NCBI GenBank assembly: GCA_037576215.1
Contig: JBANDB010000005.1
Location: forward strand, 3,658,001 to 3,722,000
Direction: 5' to 3'
Source of the DNA: Armillaria gallica
Lineage: Eukaryota; Basidiomycota; Agaricomycetes; Agaricales; Physalacriaceae
DNA length: 64,000 nucleotides
A program made the translations under genes and the position numbers. The notes under the pieces were generated by a model, which worked only from the letters and a program-made list of their open reading frames with translations, had not been told where the DNA came from and did not search any database. Positions 22,340 to 32,951 of this stretch are shown in pieces. Within the stretch, counting starts at the first letter, position 1. The number at the start of each line of letters is the position of its first letter.

Positions 22340-24840
22340 GTCATCATGGATGAAGGCATGCCCATTTCATACGTGCAAAGTGAGTAGTAGTTCACGCCAC
22401 AGGGCCATTTGTTATTTCGCTCTTTGCTACACTCCTACGAATATAATTGGGCGATGATCTCTGTAAGGCAGATACTGCACATCAACTCGTACCATGTTGG
22501 GAACTAACGGGACATTGCCGGTTCCGTTCCGTTTGGCCATGTGATCGAGGTCACCGTCACAGCTTACATCAGGCGTTAGCGTGAGTTCGAGCTCATGCCT
22601 GGCCGTGACCGCGCACATGCTGGCTGGACGCGTCCCCAAGGCGAAGATTTCGCAATTACCCTTGTGTCCAACGTGTGGATGAGAATACATGCTGACATTC
22701 GATATACAGAAATGTGGGATATGGCTCGACGCAGTACACTCTGCCAAGATTTGCACCTAGAGTGTGCCGAGGTTTTAGAACAACACCGGCCAGATATATG
22801 GTGTGCTGCTCGTCAACGCCAAGTTTGAGCAGGCGCAGACGCTTGGTTGGATTACGCGGGTAGTTTTGCTGATGTGAGTTGCTCTATGGTTTGTTCTTCC
22901 TCTTGGCTGACGGTGCCAAAGATGGTGTGCAGCGAGTTACAGGCTTATAGCGAGAAAATCCTGCTTAGCGACTCCAAAGTGCTAAAAGGGAACATCGACC
23001 GTCTGGTAGGTGGCAATGCCACCATGCAAATAACTGATTTTTTGCTCGCCCTCAAGATGGTGGATCGATTCGCTGCCATCAACCGACCCACGTTACTACA
23101 AGTTCCATCCTTCCCCCGCAAATTGTCATTGGATAAGAGGACTGCAGAGGTTCGTGAATTCGGAGGCAGCAAATGGAAATGGCTGACATCCATTTCCCTA
23201 CAGTATGCTACGCGCCTTAATAAATGGCCAACGCAATTGCAGACACTCCACCATGCATTTCAGCAGCACACGTGCAGGGTCTACGCCACGACCGATCTGG
23301 TTCCGTCATCCAATGATCAGGACCTAACCCATCTCGGTCTCGAAGGCAGAGATGTTATGCTGCTGATGGATTATCAAAGGCATACTCTGCAGGAACATTG
23401 GATGGGCGTGGCTTCCCAAGTGGATGGTATAGCGATATTCATGCGGAGCCTCCTGCTGGTAAGTGGACGCCCTGTGAACACAGTATTTAACTGCTCATCT
23501 GCCTGACCATTCTTAGCATAAAGGTACCATGTCAGACACATACATGTCAAGACTGTACCAGTAAGGTTCACACCTCTGCATCTCATATGATCCTGACAGG
23601 CTTTACAGAGTGATGGAACAAAACGGGCTAGCGAGCTCAATGTCAGCCGTGTTGGGGGCGGGACGCTTGAAACGTCGGTTGGCAGACTGGAAGGCTGCAT
23701 TCGGTGCGGCTATATTCATCTCCCCATTGATTATATTTTGTGGGGAGGGTTTGGGGCAAGTCGGCGCTCTCGCAGGTGCGATTAGGGTGTGTTCGTACGA
23801 TCAATGCTCTGTATTGTGTCTGACTCACATGTTTGCAGGCGGGCTCAAGGATTGAGGCTGTAGGCAAGCCGTTGACGGTCCGGTTAGTGGAGCACGAGGC
23901 CTGGAAATGCATCGTTGGTGTGGCGGCAGGAATGTGGGATGCGGAATTCGGGCTTGCACAATTCCTTCACGGGATAGCCGGTACCATTGCATCTCCGCAA
24001 GCACACACTGACGAGGACTTTTTCGAGGAGGCGCTGGACGACGCCCAACTGTATAAATTAGAGTTGGAATACAACGTGGCATAAGCTAACAAGCGATGGT
24101 TACAGGAAACCCTGCCGGCTTGGAGGCAGGGATGTGCCATAAAGACAACAGATGGTTTGTACGTGAAAAAGCGTCAACGTAGTCGATCGGTGGACAGTGT
24201 GGAAAGGCATTCATGGACCCAGCTCTTTGTGTTACACATGGAAGAGGACACAGGTGAGGAGGAAAAGGTTGAAGATCTCACCGTACATGAGGCATGTCGA
24301 CAAGAACGCGCAGCCACCCAACGAGCCGCCTGGCGACGCGGGAGGGGGAGGCGTGCTAGCGTGCTCTTCCCGATTTGGGAAGAAGAAATACTATTTGGGC
24401 GCTGTGAAGTCGAGGATCTCAAGACGTTCCAACCTGAAATGCCTGTGCTCCTCACACCCCTACCAGAGTTCGGTCTTGTCGCCACTGATGACGATGACCA
24501 ATACGGCAATGGGGAATGCGAGCGAGATGGCGAACACGAGCTTGATGTGGGAGACACTATGTCAGTCCACGACGTGCTTTCGCTCAACCTCGAGCCGCCC
24601 AAGGGAACATTGTCAACATTTGCTTTTCTGGATGGTTTCAGTCCAAATGACATAGAAATGGATATTAAACTGCCCACGGCGGAGGACCTAGCGCGAGAGA
24701 TTGACGGGAACGAGGATGTTGAAGGAGCGGACACAGAGAAAGAATCATCATCTTTCGCATTAAAGCTGTCACGGTCCGAGCGCCAGCGTCACATGAAGCC
24801 GTTGGAGGGGACAGCACTTTGGAAAAGAAGTGGTGTCTGA
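22340..24840 (+). CDS. Unrecognised multi-exon coding region upstream of the JmjC gene
   Basis: Several open exons join with canonical introns. 22950-23460 (VDRFAAINRPTLLQVPSFPRKL ... MGVASQVDGIAIFMRSLLL), donor GTAAGT at about 23461, joins an exon HKGTMSDTYMSRLYQ. That joins about 23606-23781 (LYRVMEQNGLASSM..., with a hydrophobic AIFISPLIIFCGEGLG), then about 23840-24084 (EHEAWKCIVGVAAGMWDAEFG). The last block, 24157-24840, is acidic (EEDTGEEEKVEDL, VEGADTEKESSS) with a short basic, Trp-containing segment. The same order (polybasic/acidic linker before JmjC) suggests this may be the N-terminal part of the JmjC protein. The join at 24840/24852 does not stay in frame, so it may be a separate or broken gene. 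Start near ATG 22347 is uncertain; no domain recognised. Confidence 0.5.
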
Positions 24841-24851
24841 CGCTGTTGCAG

Positions 24852-27800
24852 AGCCAGCCCTGGTTGGACACCAATTCTTCGACACGTCCTGCGAAACGAG
24901 CACGAGAGGACAGTAGCTCGGGGCCTGCCCGAAAAGCTCATAAGCTGGACCCAAAACGCTACGAACGCTCGCAGGAACCACTGGTGTTTCCTGATTGCTA
25001 TCTCCCATCCATGGATAAGTTGACTACCTTGAAGGTTTACGGTTTGCAAAGCACGGTGAGTCTTGATTGGGTCGTTGTAACAGTAAAGATAATGAGAGCA
25101 CTCTTTTGCGTAGTTCGAGGATGACCAAAAAACGGTCGCAGGATACCTGGCCTGCGTTGCCGCAGGAGCCAAACACGTTAAAAGTTCCGACCCTGACGAC
25201 TCTTATGCTACCCCCATGGTTACCAGAGTGAATGTAGAAGAACTGATGTCGAATGCAGGAAGATTGCAGACACTGCTTCGAACACAACACGTATATGTAA
25301 CCGGTGTCTGTGCGAACTCCAAATGGAATTGGGACTTGGAGTGCATGAAGAGAGTCGGAAACATCGACATTATTTGGGATGTGCAAGGTAGGTTGTTGTA
25401 AGTGAGTGTTCAGCCCTCGGCAATATCTCATTTTGGATATATAGACCACTCAACGAGGAGTGACCCTGAGGCAAACCTTCATATTACATGTTCCCTTCGC
25501 ACGGTTCTTGAGCAGGGCAACCTGAACAGTAAAGGTTTGGTTTTGAATGCGTTGTTCCTGCCCATACCAGAGAAACCACTGGAGGAACCACGGTGTGTTG
25601 AGTAAGCACCCAATCAATACATGGTTGTCCTTGGGACTGATTTTCGATAACGGAACAGGCAGGTAATGTGTCAATCGACTGCGTTCAGCCAGACCCGAGA
25701 GATGCCCCAGGACATTTTCGAGTGTCATTACCCGAAGCACGCCACAACCTTCGCCTTGGCATCCACAGCGGCAACATTTAGTTATATTCACGTGGATGGA
25801 ATGGGTGTGGGGACGGTTGTGCAGGTGTTGACGGGAAAAAAGCTCTGGTTCTTGTTTCGTAGATGTGGTGCGACAGTGCCGAACGGTTATATTGGAGAGT
25901 TCTTCGATGACTGGCAGCCAGGTTTCATACCTGACTGTGACACGTGGGATGCAGAAATGGTGGTTGTGGAGCCTGGCACGCTGCTGTGAGTGTTCACACC
26001 TAGTCAGAATGGACCTGACTTGATTGGTGTTTAGTTTCATGCGGCCCAACACCCATCACGCAGTCATCACACTGGAAAATTGTATCGTGTCGGGACAACA
26101 TTTCTATGTTAGCAGTTGCATCGAAGATGCTGTAGTCGGGTTTATCCACACCCGCGTGTGGGACTTCTTTATTACCAATGTGGTCCATGCTGAGTTGCGC
26201 TCTTTACTGCTCCGAATGATGTGCTATTTTGCCCAGGTCATATGTGGTCCAGGCGGACGTCAGCGTAGGCGGCTTTATTGCTAATTTGGAAGGTGGGAGC
26301 TCATGGACATGTTTAGCATCCGATATTCATTGCCCGGACATCAGTACACGTCGTGGTCTATTGGATGTGATCGCACTTGGTAATTTTTGTGTCTTCACTA
26401 CAGCTTTAAATGGTCAGAACGAAGAGCAACACAAAGATGGGGTTCTCCTAGCCATCAACTGCTACAAGAACATCATACGGGTCGCCAGCTGTGACTTCGT
26501 TCTCTACTTCCCAAAAGGGCAGCCACAAGTGACTCCGTATCAGTTGGCACAAGAGTCTGCAAAACACTTTGCAGCTGCATTGATTATCTATCTCCAGAGG
26601 GTTGCCGACATGCAGAGTGAATCAGCTGAGGGGATCGAAGATCCTCTGGATCTCGAGACTTTCCAAACAGGGGCAATAGTGGCTCTAAAGGAACTGTTTA
26701 ATGTTGCTTTGCCACAGGAAGAAATTGATGCACTCGCGACACAGACTCACGTCCGTCTGCTCTGGAGATGCCCGTTCATTGTGCAGCTTAAAGGCGAAGG
26801 TACTGCTATTGAGTGTATGTCGGGGCAGCGTACTGATGGAGTATTTGTTCCAGCCTTTAATCAGCAGCTGTGGGATGCACAATGGGAGGCTATGAGTCAA
26901 GAGGCTGATTCCTGGCCCCCCTTGGACGGGAGTTCAAGGAAGGAGGTGTCTGGAGAAAGGGAGGTCCCGACGACCAAGTGGAGACGTATGTGGAGAGCAG
27001 AGTTCGTGTTAGGTAGGGAAAAGAGAGATTCGTCATGGCTGCTAGTACTGACATGTTGATAGGAAACTGCGATATGGCCATCGGGGAAGAAGACAAGGTG
27101 GGCTCTTAGTTGACTGACTTACGCCTTTACTTGACGCTGTGTCTGGCAGTGCATAAAATTTGCCAACATGAAGGCCAACGGTGAAGGGTGGAGGATGGAT
27201 AAAGACAATTTGTTAACACAGGGTGACCTTGAGAGCTTGGCTGGTACTGTCTCGGTGCCGACCAGTATCCTGCATTGTCTGCTGAAGACAATGATTACGG
27301 AGCATAATGCCAGTCATCAGGATGTGTGGTTCATGTGGTCACACCAAGATGGTGTTTTAGGAGGCTCGCATAGCACCACGGTTGAGGTACGCTACACTTT
27401 TGTCTGCTTTACGCTTGGTCATGACTGACTGATATGTATGTAGGAGAAAGTAACTAAAAAAGGCTCTAGGCATGGACTGTCTCTGCAAGAACCGAACCCG
27501 GGGCATTGGATTCTCATTGAAATCGACTTGGATCAGAAGGAAATTGTGATATGGAACAGCCTTCGCTCTCAGAACAGCTTGGAGACATATTCAAACATAA
27601 CCTTGGTAAGTGCTGTATTGGAAGCCGTTCATGTCGGCTAAGTAACACCTAAGGGCCTCATTGACATCTTTGATGGTGTCTCAGATAAGGGCAAGAACCG
27701 GTGGACAACGTGCGTTGATTATACGGTGGGTCACAGTATTTTTCCGGGGACACGACAGTGGAGCTGACTGATGCCTTTATTAGTCACCTAAGACCTCACG

Positions 27801-27975
27801 TGTCGAGGACAGTGGGGTGTACGCGTGCATGTACGCTTGGATGACCATGTCACACGGAGGCTTCAAAGATCCTCGGGCGATTATATGGACCTTCGATTCG
27901 ATTGGAAGTGCACTGAGATCAGAATTCTTGGACTACCTCGCACATCACTATATAGAAAGTATTCCAGTTCAATAA
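24852..27975 (+). CDS. JmjC-domain protein fused to a Ulp1-like domain lacking the catalytic Cys
   Basis: Exons: 24852-25055, 25114-25387, 25445-25592, 25659-25985, 26035-26264, 26317-27012, 27063-27097, 27150-27386, 27444-27605, 27654-27725, 27784-27975. All introns are GT/AG and every junction keeps phase, so one polypeptide of roughly 850 residues is read without a stop. JmjC: FSYIHVDGMGVGTVVQVLTG with the iron-binding H-x-D, then EPGTLLFMRPNTHHAVITLE with the distal His. JmjC enzymes are Fe(II)/2-oxoglutarate dioxygenases, often histone demethylases. The C-terminus resembles a Ulp1/C48 SUMO-protease fold: HWILIEIDLDQKEIVIWNSL (His present, usual Asp reads Asn) and EDSGVYACMYAWM, where the family has D-C-G-V; AGT (Ser) replaces the Cys codon. 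The N-terminal boundary is uncertain. Confidence 0.75.
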
Positions 27976-28705
27976 TTGGCCAACAAATGTAGTGTACGTT
28001 TGCGTGAACAATGTTATGGGGACTTTCCATGGAAGATCGCGTTAAGGTATTCAAGGTACGAGAAAGGAAACTAGAGGAGAACTGTGGTAGTGTGCTCAGA
28101 TTATATTTGCACGAGAAGGGCTGACTGGTGTTTTTTTAGATGCTTCTTTGTCTGTTAACTCGGCTGATATCCTAGAACAGCCTCATTAGCAGAGGACATT
28201 GCCGGTGACAGTACTCTGCTTTCAAAGAAGTTTTTCAGTTTATTAACAAAGTCTTCACAAAACTTCCAGCGAAGAAAAGAAAAAATTTAAAAAAATCTTG
28301 ACCTTTGGATGTCCGATGCTTTCCTATCTTCATCATAGTATCCTTCATCTAGTGAGCTTTAATGTTACTGCCGCGTAACCCAGATCGTGGAACTGACTTC
28401 AAATGACAGCAGTTCGTTTCCTATGTTTGCACACCAAAGGTCGTAGTTCTCGGGATATTCACCTTACGCGTGTCCATCTCACCATTTCCATTGTGCGCGG
28501 TCTTTGCATTGAGAACGTCTTGAGCACTATTGGAGAATCCTTGGCGACGTGCTGCGGCCGCTTTTGTGTTCTCGTATTGGCGACTCTGTTAGTCAGGACC
28601 TCCACTCTTCTCTGCGCTTTGAATGGAACCAAGAAGATTGCCTCGGCCGATAATGTAAAACCTCGACGCTGAAACTTTGACACCGGTGAATTCTCAGGCT
28701 GGCCT
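27976..28705. other. No recognised gene
   Basis: Short overlapping frames on both strands (28403-28683) have no recognisable domain and no clean start/intron structure. Confidence 0.4.
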
Positions 28706-29940
28706 TTGCACCATCATTCGACTGTGCCCCTCCTTCTATCATCACAGATCACCTTGGCGCCACTGCTCTCAGGCCTCATGTGCAACTCCACAAATCCGAG
28801 TCTCTCCGGAATGCCAGGAAAGAAGATAATTGAAAGAAGGTATTTGAAAGAGGCTCCTACAGAGGTGCTGTCTCTGTACTTGACCCGTACTTCATACACA
28901 ATGGCTGCCATACTTCTCCTCGCTAACACTGGTAAAATCGTTCGTCGCAAAGATGTCGGTCGAACAGTTCTCCGTTGTCTACATGACCTTCACTCCATCG
29001 AAACCGCTCTCTCTGTCTTTCATTCCTTCATTTCCGGGATGTACAATCGCACCCACTCATGCTCAGATGTCCTCGCATTGTTCGATCCGCATGTAGGCGA
29101 TTGTGCTTGCCACATGCGTGCTCAGATGCTCTGGGATCTCATCAAGTACGTCTCCTCCTCCATGGAGAAGAGGAAATTCCTTGAGCAAGCGGTTCAGTCA
29201 CTCAGGGAGAGTAGACTTAAAACAGCTATTCTCTTACAAAAACTTGCAAAGACCAATGGGAACACCTCCCCTTAGGCTTTGCACCTATCATCACGCTATC
29301 CGACATATTTCAGAAGATCGGATTTCGTACGTTCATGACGTTGGTTGACACCAACTCAAATCCTTCTAGGACAAATACGCCAGCAGCGGAAGCACCCTTC
29401 GTTGGCCCCGGTGCAAACACTGAAGGTAATGCCCTCTCCGGATTGGACGCTATCGATGACAGGTCCTTCTCACCTATTGAATCTTCCTCCTCTGACACCT
29501 CCAGTTGTTCATCTTCCTCTAGTCGCAGTCACCGCTCGATCACTGTCGCCGTGAGCTGGTACCCCGCCGATGCCTGGTCTGTCGTTTGTTTTTTAACATT
29601 TTCGCATCTACTCACGATTCTGAAGAGGGTGTTTTTCAAGCCCGGTCCTCCCGCTGGCATGATCATTCGGGTCGAACCTTTACTTTCTTACACCGAGACT
29701 GAAGCGACACTGGAGGCGCTTATCCTGGTAGAGGGTGTGTCGCTATCCAGCCTTATTCGTCCAGGAGACAGGGCGAAGAAGACGGCGCTTGTCAACGAGT
29801 GCGAGACCATGCAACTATATATTTCCCAAAAGTCAGTAAGTTGGATGAAGAAAGTTACGGTCGCATTAAGCCTCAGTGCAGCTGTTCAGAGGTCAGCATT
29901 ATATTTTGATTATAATTTCATCCTGACTTTTCAAAATTAA
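28706..29940 (+). CDS. Unrecognised protein, probably one gene in two frames
   Basis: Two long frames follow each other. The first (to TAG 29275) has APTEVLSLYLTRTSYTMAAI, CSDVLALFDPHVGDCACHMR and LRESRLKTAILLQKLAKTNG. The second (from about 29240, LPLGFAPIITLSDIFQKIGF, then ATG 29335, MTLVDTNSNPSRTNTP) continues into a Ser-rich linker and a moderately hydrophobic C-terminal region ending at 29940. The way the second frame is open before its ATG, next to the end of the first, suggests one protein split by a frameshift or an unseen intron near 29215-29240. The first frame lacks an ATG at its start. Function unknown. Confidence 0.4.
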
Positions 29941-29958
29941 TTAATCTTTTACATTTTA

Positions 29959-29982
29959 AAAAAGAATTACTTAATTCTTTTT
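29959..29982. repeat. AT-rich hairpin after the 29940 stop
   Basis: AAAAAGAATTA and TAATTCTTTTT form an 11-bp stem with a 2-nt loop, 19 bp after the stop codon. It may form part of the mRNA 3' end. Confidence 0.6.
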
Positions 29983-30628
29983 AAAGAAAGTGTCCCTGCT
30001 GAGATGCCAATCCGAACTCGATCCGACCACATTGCCGGTGATCAAACGTGATCGGTGGCGGTGCTCGGGGCCTGCCGGTCCCAGTCACCAATGCGGGAAG
30101 GACGCGACACTTAACGTCCATCGTGTCCGCTCCTTCCTGCACCTATTGGGACCGGCTCCCCGGCCAAACTAGCCATTTTTGCGTCGCCGTAAGCTTCGGC
30201 ACGCTCGGCGACGCTCTCGGCAGTCTCGGCAGCTCGCTTTTGACCGGCATTGGATGACTGGGGGGCTTTTTGGGGCTTTTTGGGTGCTTGGGAGCACATT
30301 TCCCGCATCCTGAGCGGTTGGGCCATCGGATACGCCGTCTAGGATACCAACTACTGTCCTCAGGATGCAGGGCCAGTCGCGTAGACCCCCGTTCACGCCA
30401 TATAGCGACTCACTGGGCCCAGGAATCGTTGACTGGGTCTTGACATTCGTTTGCCGCTCAGTTTCGCTATCACCACACGTTTTTTGGACGCGTATCCATG
30501 TATAGTTAGCGATCGTTCATTGAGGATAAGTGAAAATATTGAGGTATGTCTTTTTTCGCGCTTGCAAAAACTGATTTTTATGTTATAGCCATTCAGGACG
30601 TTGCACGACTGTCAAATTTCAGCGCAAC

Positions 30629-31062
30629 ATGTGGCGTCCATTATATAGTCAAGTCTGGTGTCGCGTGCAGCGTGGTAGGACAGCAGTGAATTATAGGCAC
30701 GAGACTAGGGCACTGTTATCAGCACTGCAGCAGCACAAGAGAGAGATTAGGACTAGGCTGAAAGGTAGACGGGTTCACTGGGTAGTACGGTGAGTGTTAC
30801 CTTCCATAAATTGACAAGATACGACTGGTTTGTTAGATGGCAGGAGCACTCCCATACCTTCCACACTTCCACGCACAAGACAGCGAAAGCTTTCAACGCA
30901 TGCACCGGGGAGCAGGCCCTATGCCTGCACTATGACGCGTTTTCCATTCCTGATGAACTGTTTGACAATCAGAGAGATATGGGCCGAGTGGACGATGGCA
31001 TCGACGACCGGGTCTTTTTCCGCGCACAAAACCACATTCAGTGTGGGGTATGGCGGTACTGA
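30629..31062 (+). CDS. Small unrecognised protein (128 aa, two exons)
   Basis: Exon 1 is 30629-30789 from ATG (MWRPLYSQVWCRVQRGRT). A 47-nt intron (30790-30836, GTGAGT ... TTAG) joins in phase 2 to exon 2 (30837-31062, TGA). The first half is basic and helical (LLSALQQHKREIRTRLKGRR). The second half is His/Asp-rich (HSHTFHTSTHKTA, RVDDGIDDRVFF). The continuous frame across a canonical intron supports a real gene; no family is recognised. Confidence 0.5.
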
Positions 31063-31396
31063 ACGGGTGTATTTCTGCGTACAGGGACATACCTTACATT
31101 GTATATATTGTTGATAGAATATTTCTTGGTGTGTATAATTGAATATATTTTGGTTGTATATAAAACAAATTGTTTATGATGTGCCCGATAATATTAGATA
31201 CTATCTGATCAATATGATATCTGTCAGATATATCCCATCGTTGCTCATTTCAAACCCTCAGGTGTCCCAGGGGTACTCAGGCACTCATGTATCCATACAA
31301 GGTAGGTACATAGCGCAACCGCTAGACTTTCCATGTCATGGTTATGATAGTCTCACACTTTTAATGTCGACGTCTATGAACATATTGCTATCGTTT
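31063..31396. other. AT-rich gene-free stretch
   Basis: No feature seen beyond high AT content. Confidence 0.5.
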
Positions 31397-32115
31397 TCAG
31401 TCAAATACATACGCAATCGCCTCATACTGCTGTGTGACCATTCCCTCAAGATAATCCAGCTTTTCGAATGCTATTTGTTGCGTCCACCCATCTGGCAAAT
31501 ATCCGTTCTCAATCCACCTATCCCTAAGTGCCATAATGCACAAAGTAAAGATTTCCTGAAAATCGGACGCATTGGCAAAGCAAATGTGAATACGAGGGTA
31601 AAAAACATACAATCCTGCGCTGTTCCTCATCTGCTCTGTTTTTAGAAGGCCATTTCCCGAACCACTGAGCGTAAAGTCCTGCGAAGAATAAATTGGCACG
31701 GTCAACAATTACAGCAAGTTCCATGAAAAGGCCTTGCTCCTCCAGCCAGGCGCGTTGTTGGTCAGAGTATGAGAGGCGAACAGCGTATTGATACAACCCA
31801 GGAATGGGTAGTACCCCAATAATCGCGCTGTGAAACTAGGTGTAAGGAAGATATATGATGTATGTAGGACGAAGAAGCTCACCAGTCCAACGTCCCTATA
31901 TCTCTGTAGGGATGGCACCCATGGAGACTACCGCCATTAATCGTCGCTGACCCGTCGACATCATCGAAACAGAAGTCCAAGGGCAGGGAAGAATCTGTGA
32001 CGAACGAGAAAAAATCATTGGTTGGAGTGGAGTCACCAGAGAATGCTACTGGCGGCTGGGGTCCAAAGACAATCATGGTGGGGTCAATAGAGGACATAGT
32101 TGTAATGGGGTGCAT
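31397..32115 (-). CDS. Small unrecognised protein (three exons)
   Basis: Start is ATG 32115, or 32097 (MSSIDPTMIVFGPQPP). Exon 1 is acidic/polar (LPLDFCFDDVDGSATINGG). Exon 2 (from about 31828) reads LLGYYPFLGLYQYAVRLSYS, then DQQRAWLEEQGLFMELAVIV. A clean intron 31610-31556 (GTATGT ... TTTCAG) leads to exon 3 (31555-31397), LCIMALRDRWIENGYLPDGW to TGA. The exon 1/2 junction (donor GTGAGC at 31882) is out of phase by one, so it may be damaged or spliced differently. Exon 2 and 3 look like a helical globular domain of unknown role. A TATA-like TATATAAC lies about 35 bp upstream of the start, preceded by the GCGCATAA repeat hairpins. Confidence 0.5.
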
Positions 32116-32145
32116 GAATGTACTGGTGGCGGTAGCTCTCGCGAT

Positions 32146-32156
32146 GTTATATATAC
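32146..32156 (-). promoter_or_regulatory. TATA-like element (GTATATATAAC) of the 32115 gene
   Basis: About 31-41 bp upstream of the proposed ATG on the minus strand; the GCGCATAACTAGGA repeat hairpins lie directly beyond it. Confidence 0.45.
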
Positions 32157-32190
32157 TTACAGTAAAATAGAACTTACCTAATAGAACATC

Positions 32191-32311
32191 CCATGGGAAT
32201 GCGCATAACTAGGATGCGCACGGTGTGTTCCTAGTTATGCGTATAACTACTAGGATGCACACGGTGTGTTCCTAGTTATGCGTATAATTAGGATGCGCAT
32301 ATCATGGGAAT
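32191..32311. repeat. Direct repeats forming GCATAACTAGGA / TCCTAGTTATGC hairpins
   Basis: A 35-36 bp unit (AGGATGCGCACGGTGTGTTC then CTAGTTATGCGTATAA) occurs at 32211 and 32252 (period 41). A perfect 12-bp stem pairs 32203-32214 with 32229-32240. CATGGGAAT flanks both sides (about 32192 and 32303). It is located upstream of the 32115 minus-strand gene. Confidence 0.8.
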
Positions 32312-32900
32312 CTAGTGCTGATGTAGCGAGGAAACATCCCACGGTCACACCACGTATAGGTATCCGCCCGCATAGTCGCAATATGAAAATCCTTAGAACA
32401 TTATCTGTGCATAAGATCTCTGGCGTATCTCGATCCCGCAGAAGATCAGAGTGGCAGTATGAACGTGGATTTTAAATACATCGACTGCTGGTTATACCAA
32501 GTCGAACAAAACTGTGGATAGCGGCTACCTTGATTGACCGAGAGCTAGCAGCTCGTAGCTGAAACAGACAAGTACCAGAAAACTGAGTCGCAGTGGGTAC
32601 CACGTACCGGACCGGATAATGAGATCTAATATACATGCAGGGTCTGCCAGTGAGATTTGAGTGAGATCCATCAATGCAGATTATGCAGTTAAGTAGAGAG
32701 ATCCCATCAAACCCTACCAGGACACCAGATTGATGACGAAAATGGGGGCACATACAAAAAGGGAAAGACAAGGCGCATCAGTCGGGGAACAGGGAGCAGA
32801 GGGCCGGCGAGCGGTCACAACATTATACCTATCCTATATGGTTTGACCGGATACAAATAATGATGGGGGCATTTCTTAATGATACGTATAATTTGATTTG
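32312..32900. other. No recognised gene
   Basis: Only short unsupported frames on either strand. Confidence 0.4.
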
Positions 32901-32951
32901 CCTATAGTTATAGGGAATGATGTATAACTCGGTCCCCTATAGTTATAGGGA
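32901..32951. repeat. Two copies of CCTATAGTTATAGGGA, 35 bp apart
   Basis: Copies are at 32901-32916 and 32936-32951. Each contains CCTATA-GT-TATAGG, a small self-complementary element. GATACGTATAAT lies just upstream (about 32881). Confidence 0.75.

Noticed and set aside
27098..27975. Active Ulp1 protease as a separate gene
   Set aside because: The exon chain joins in phase to the JmjC gene and the Cys codon is replaced by Ser.
28403..28683. Overlapping frames on both strands as a small gene
   Set aside because: No canonical introns, no domain, and the frames overlap each other; probably chance.
31397..32115. Mating-type-like homeodomain gene
   Set aside because: No W-F-x-N-x-R helix or other homeodomain signature was found in any exon.
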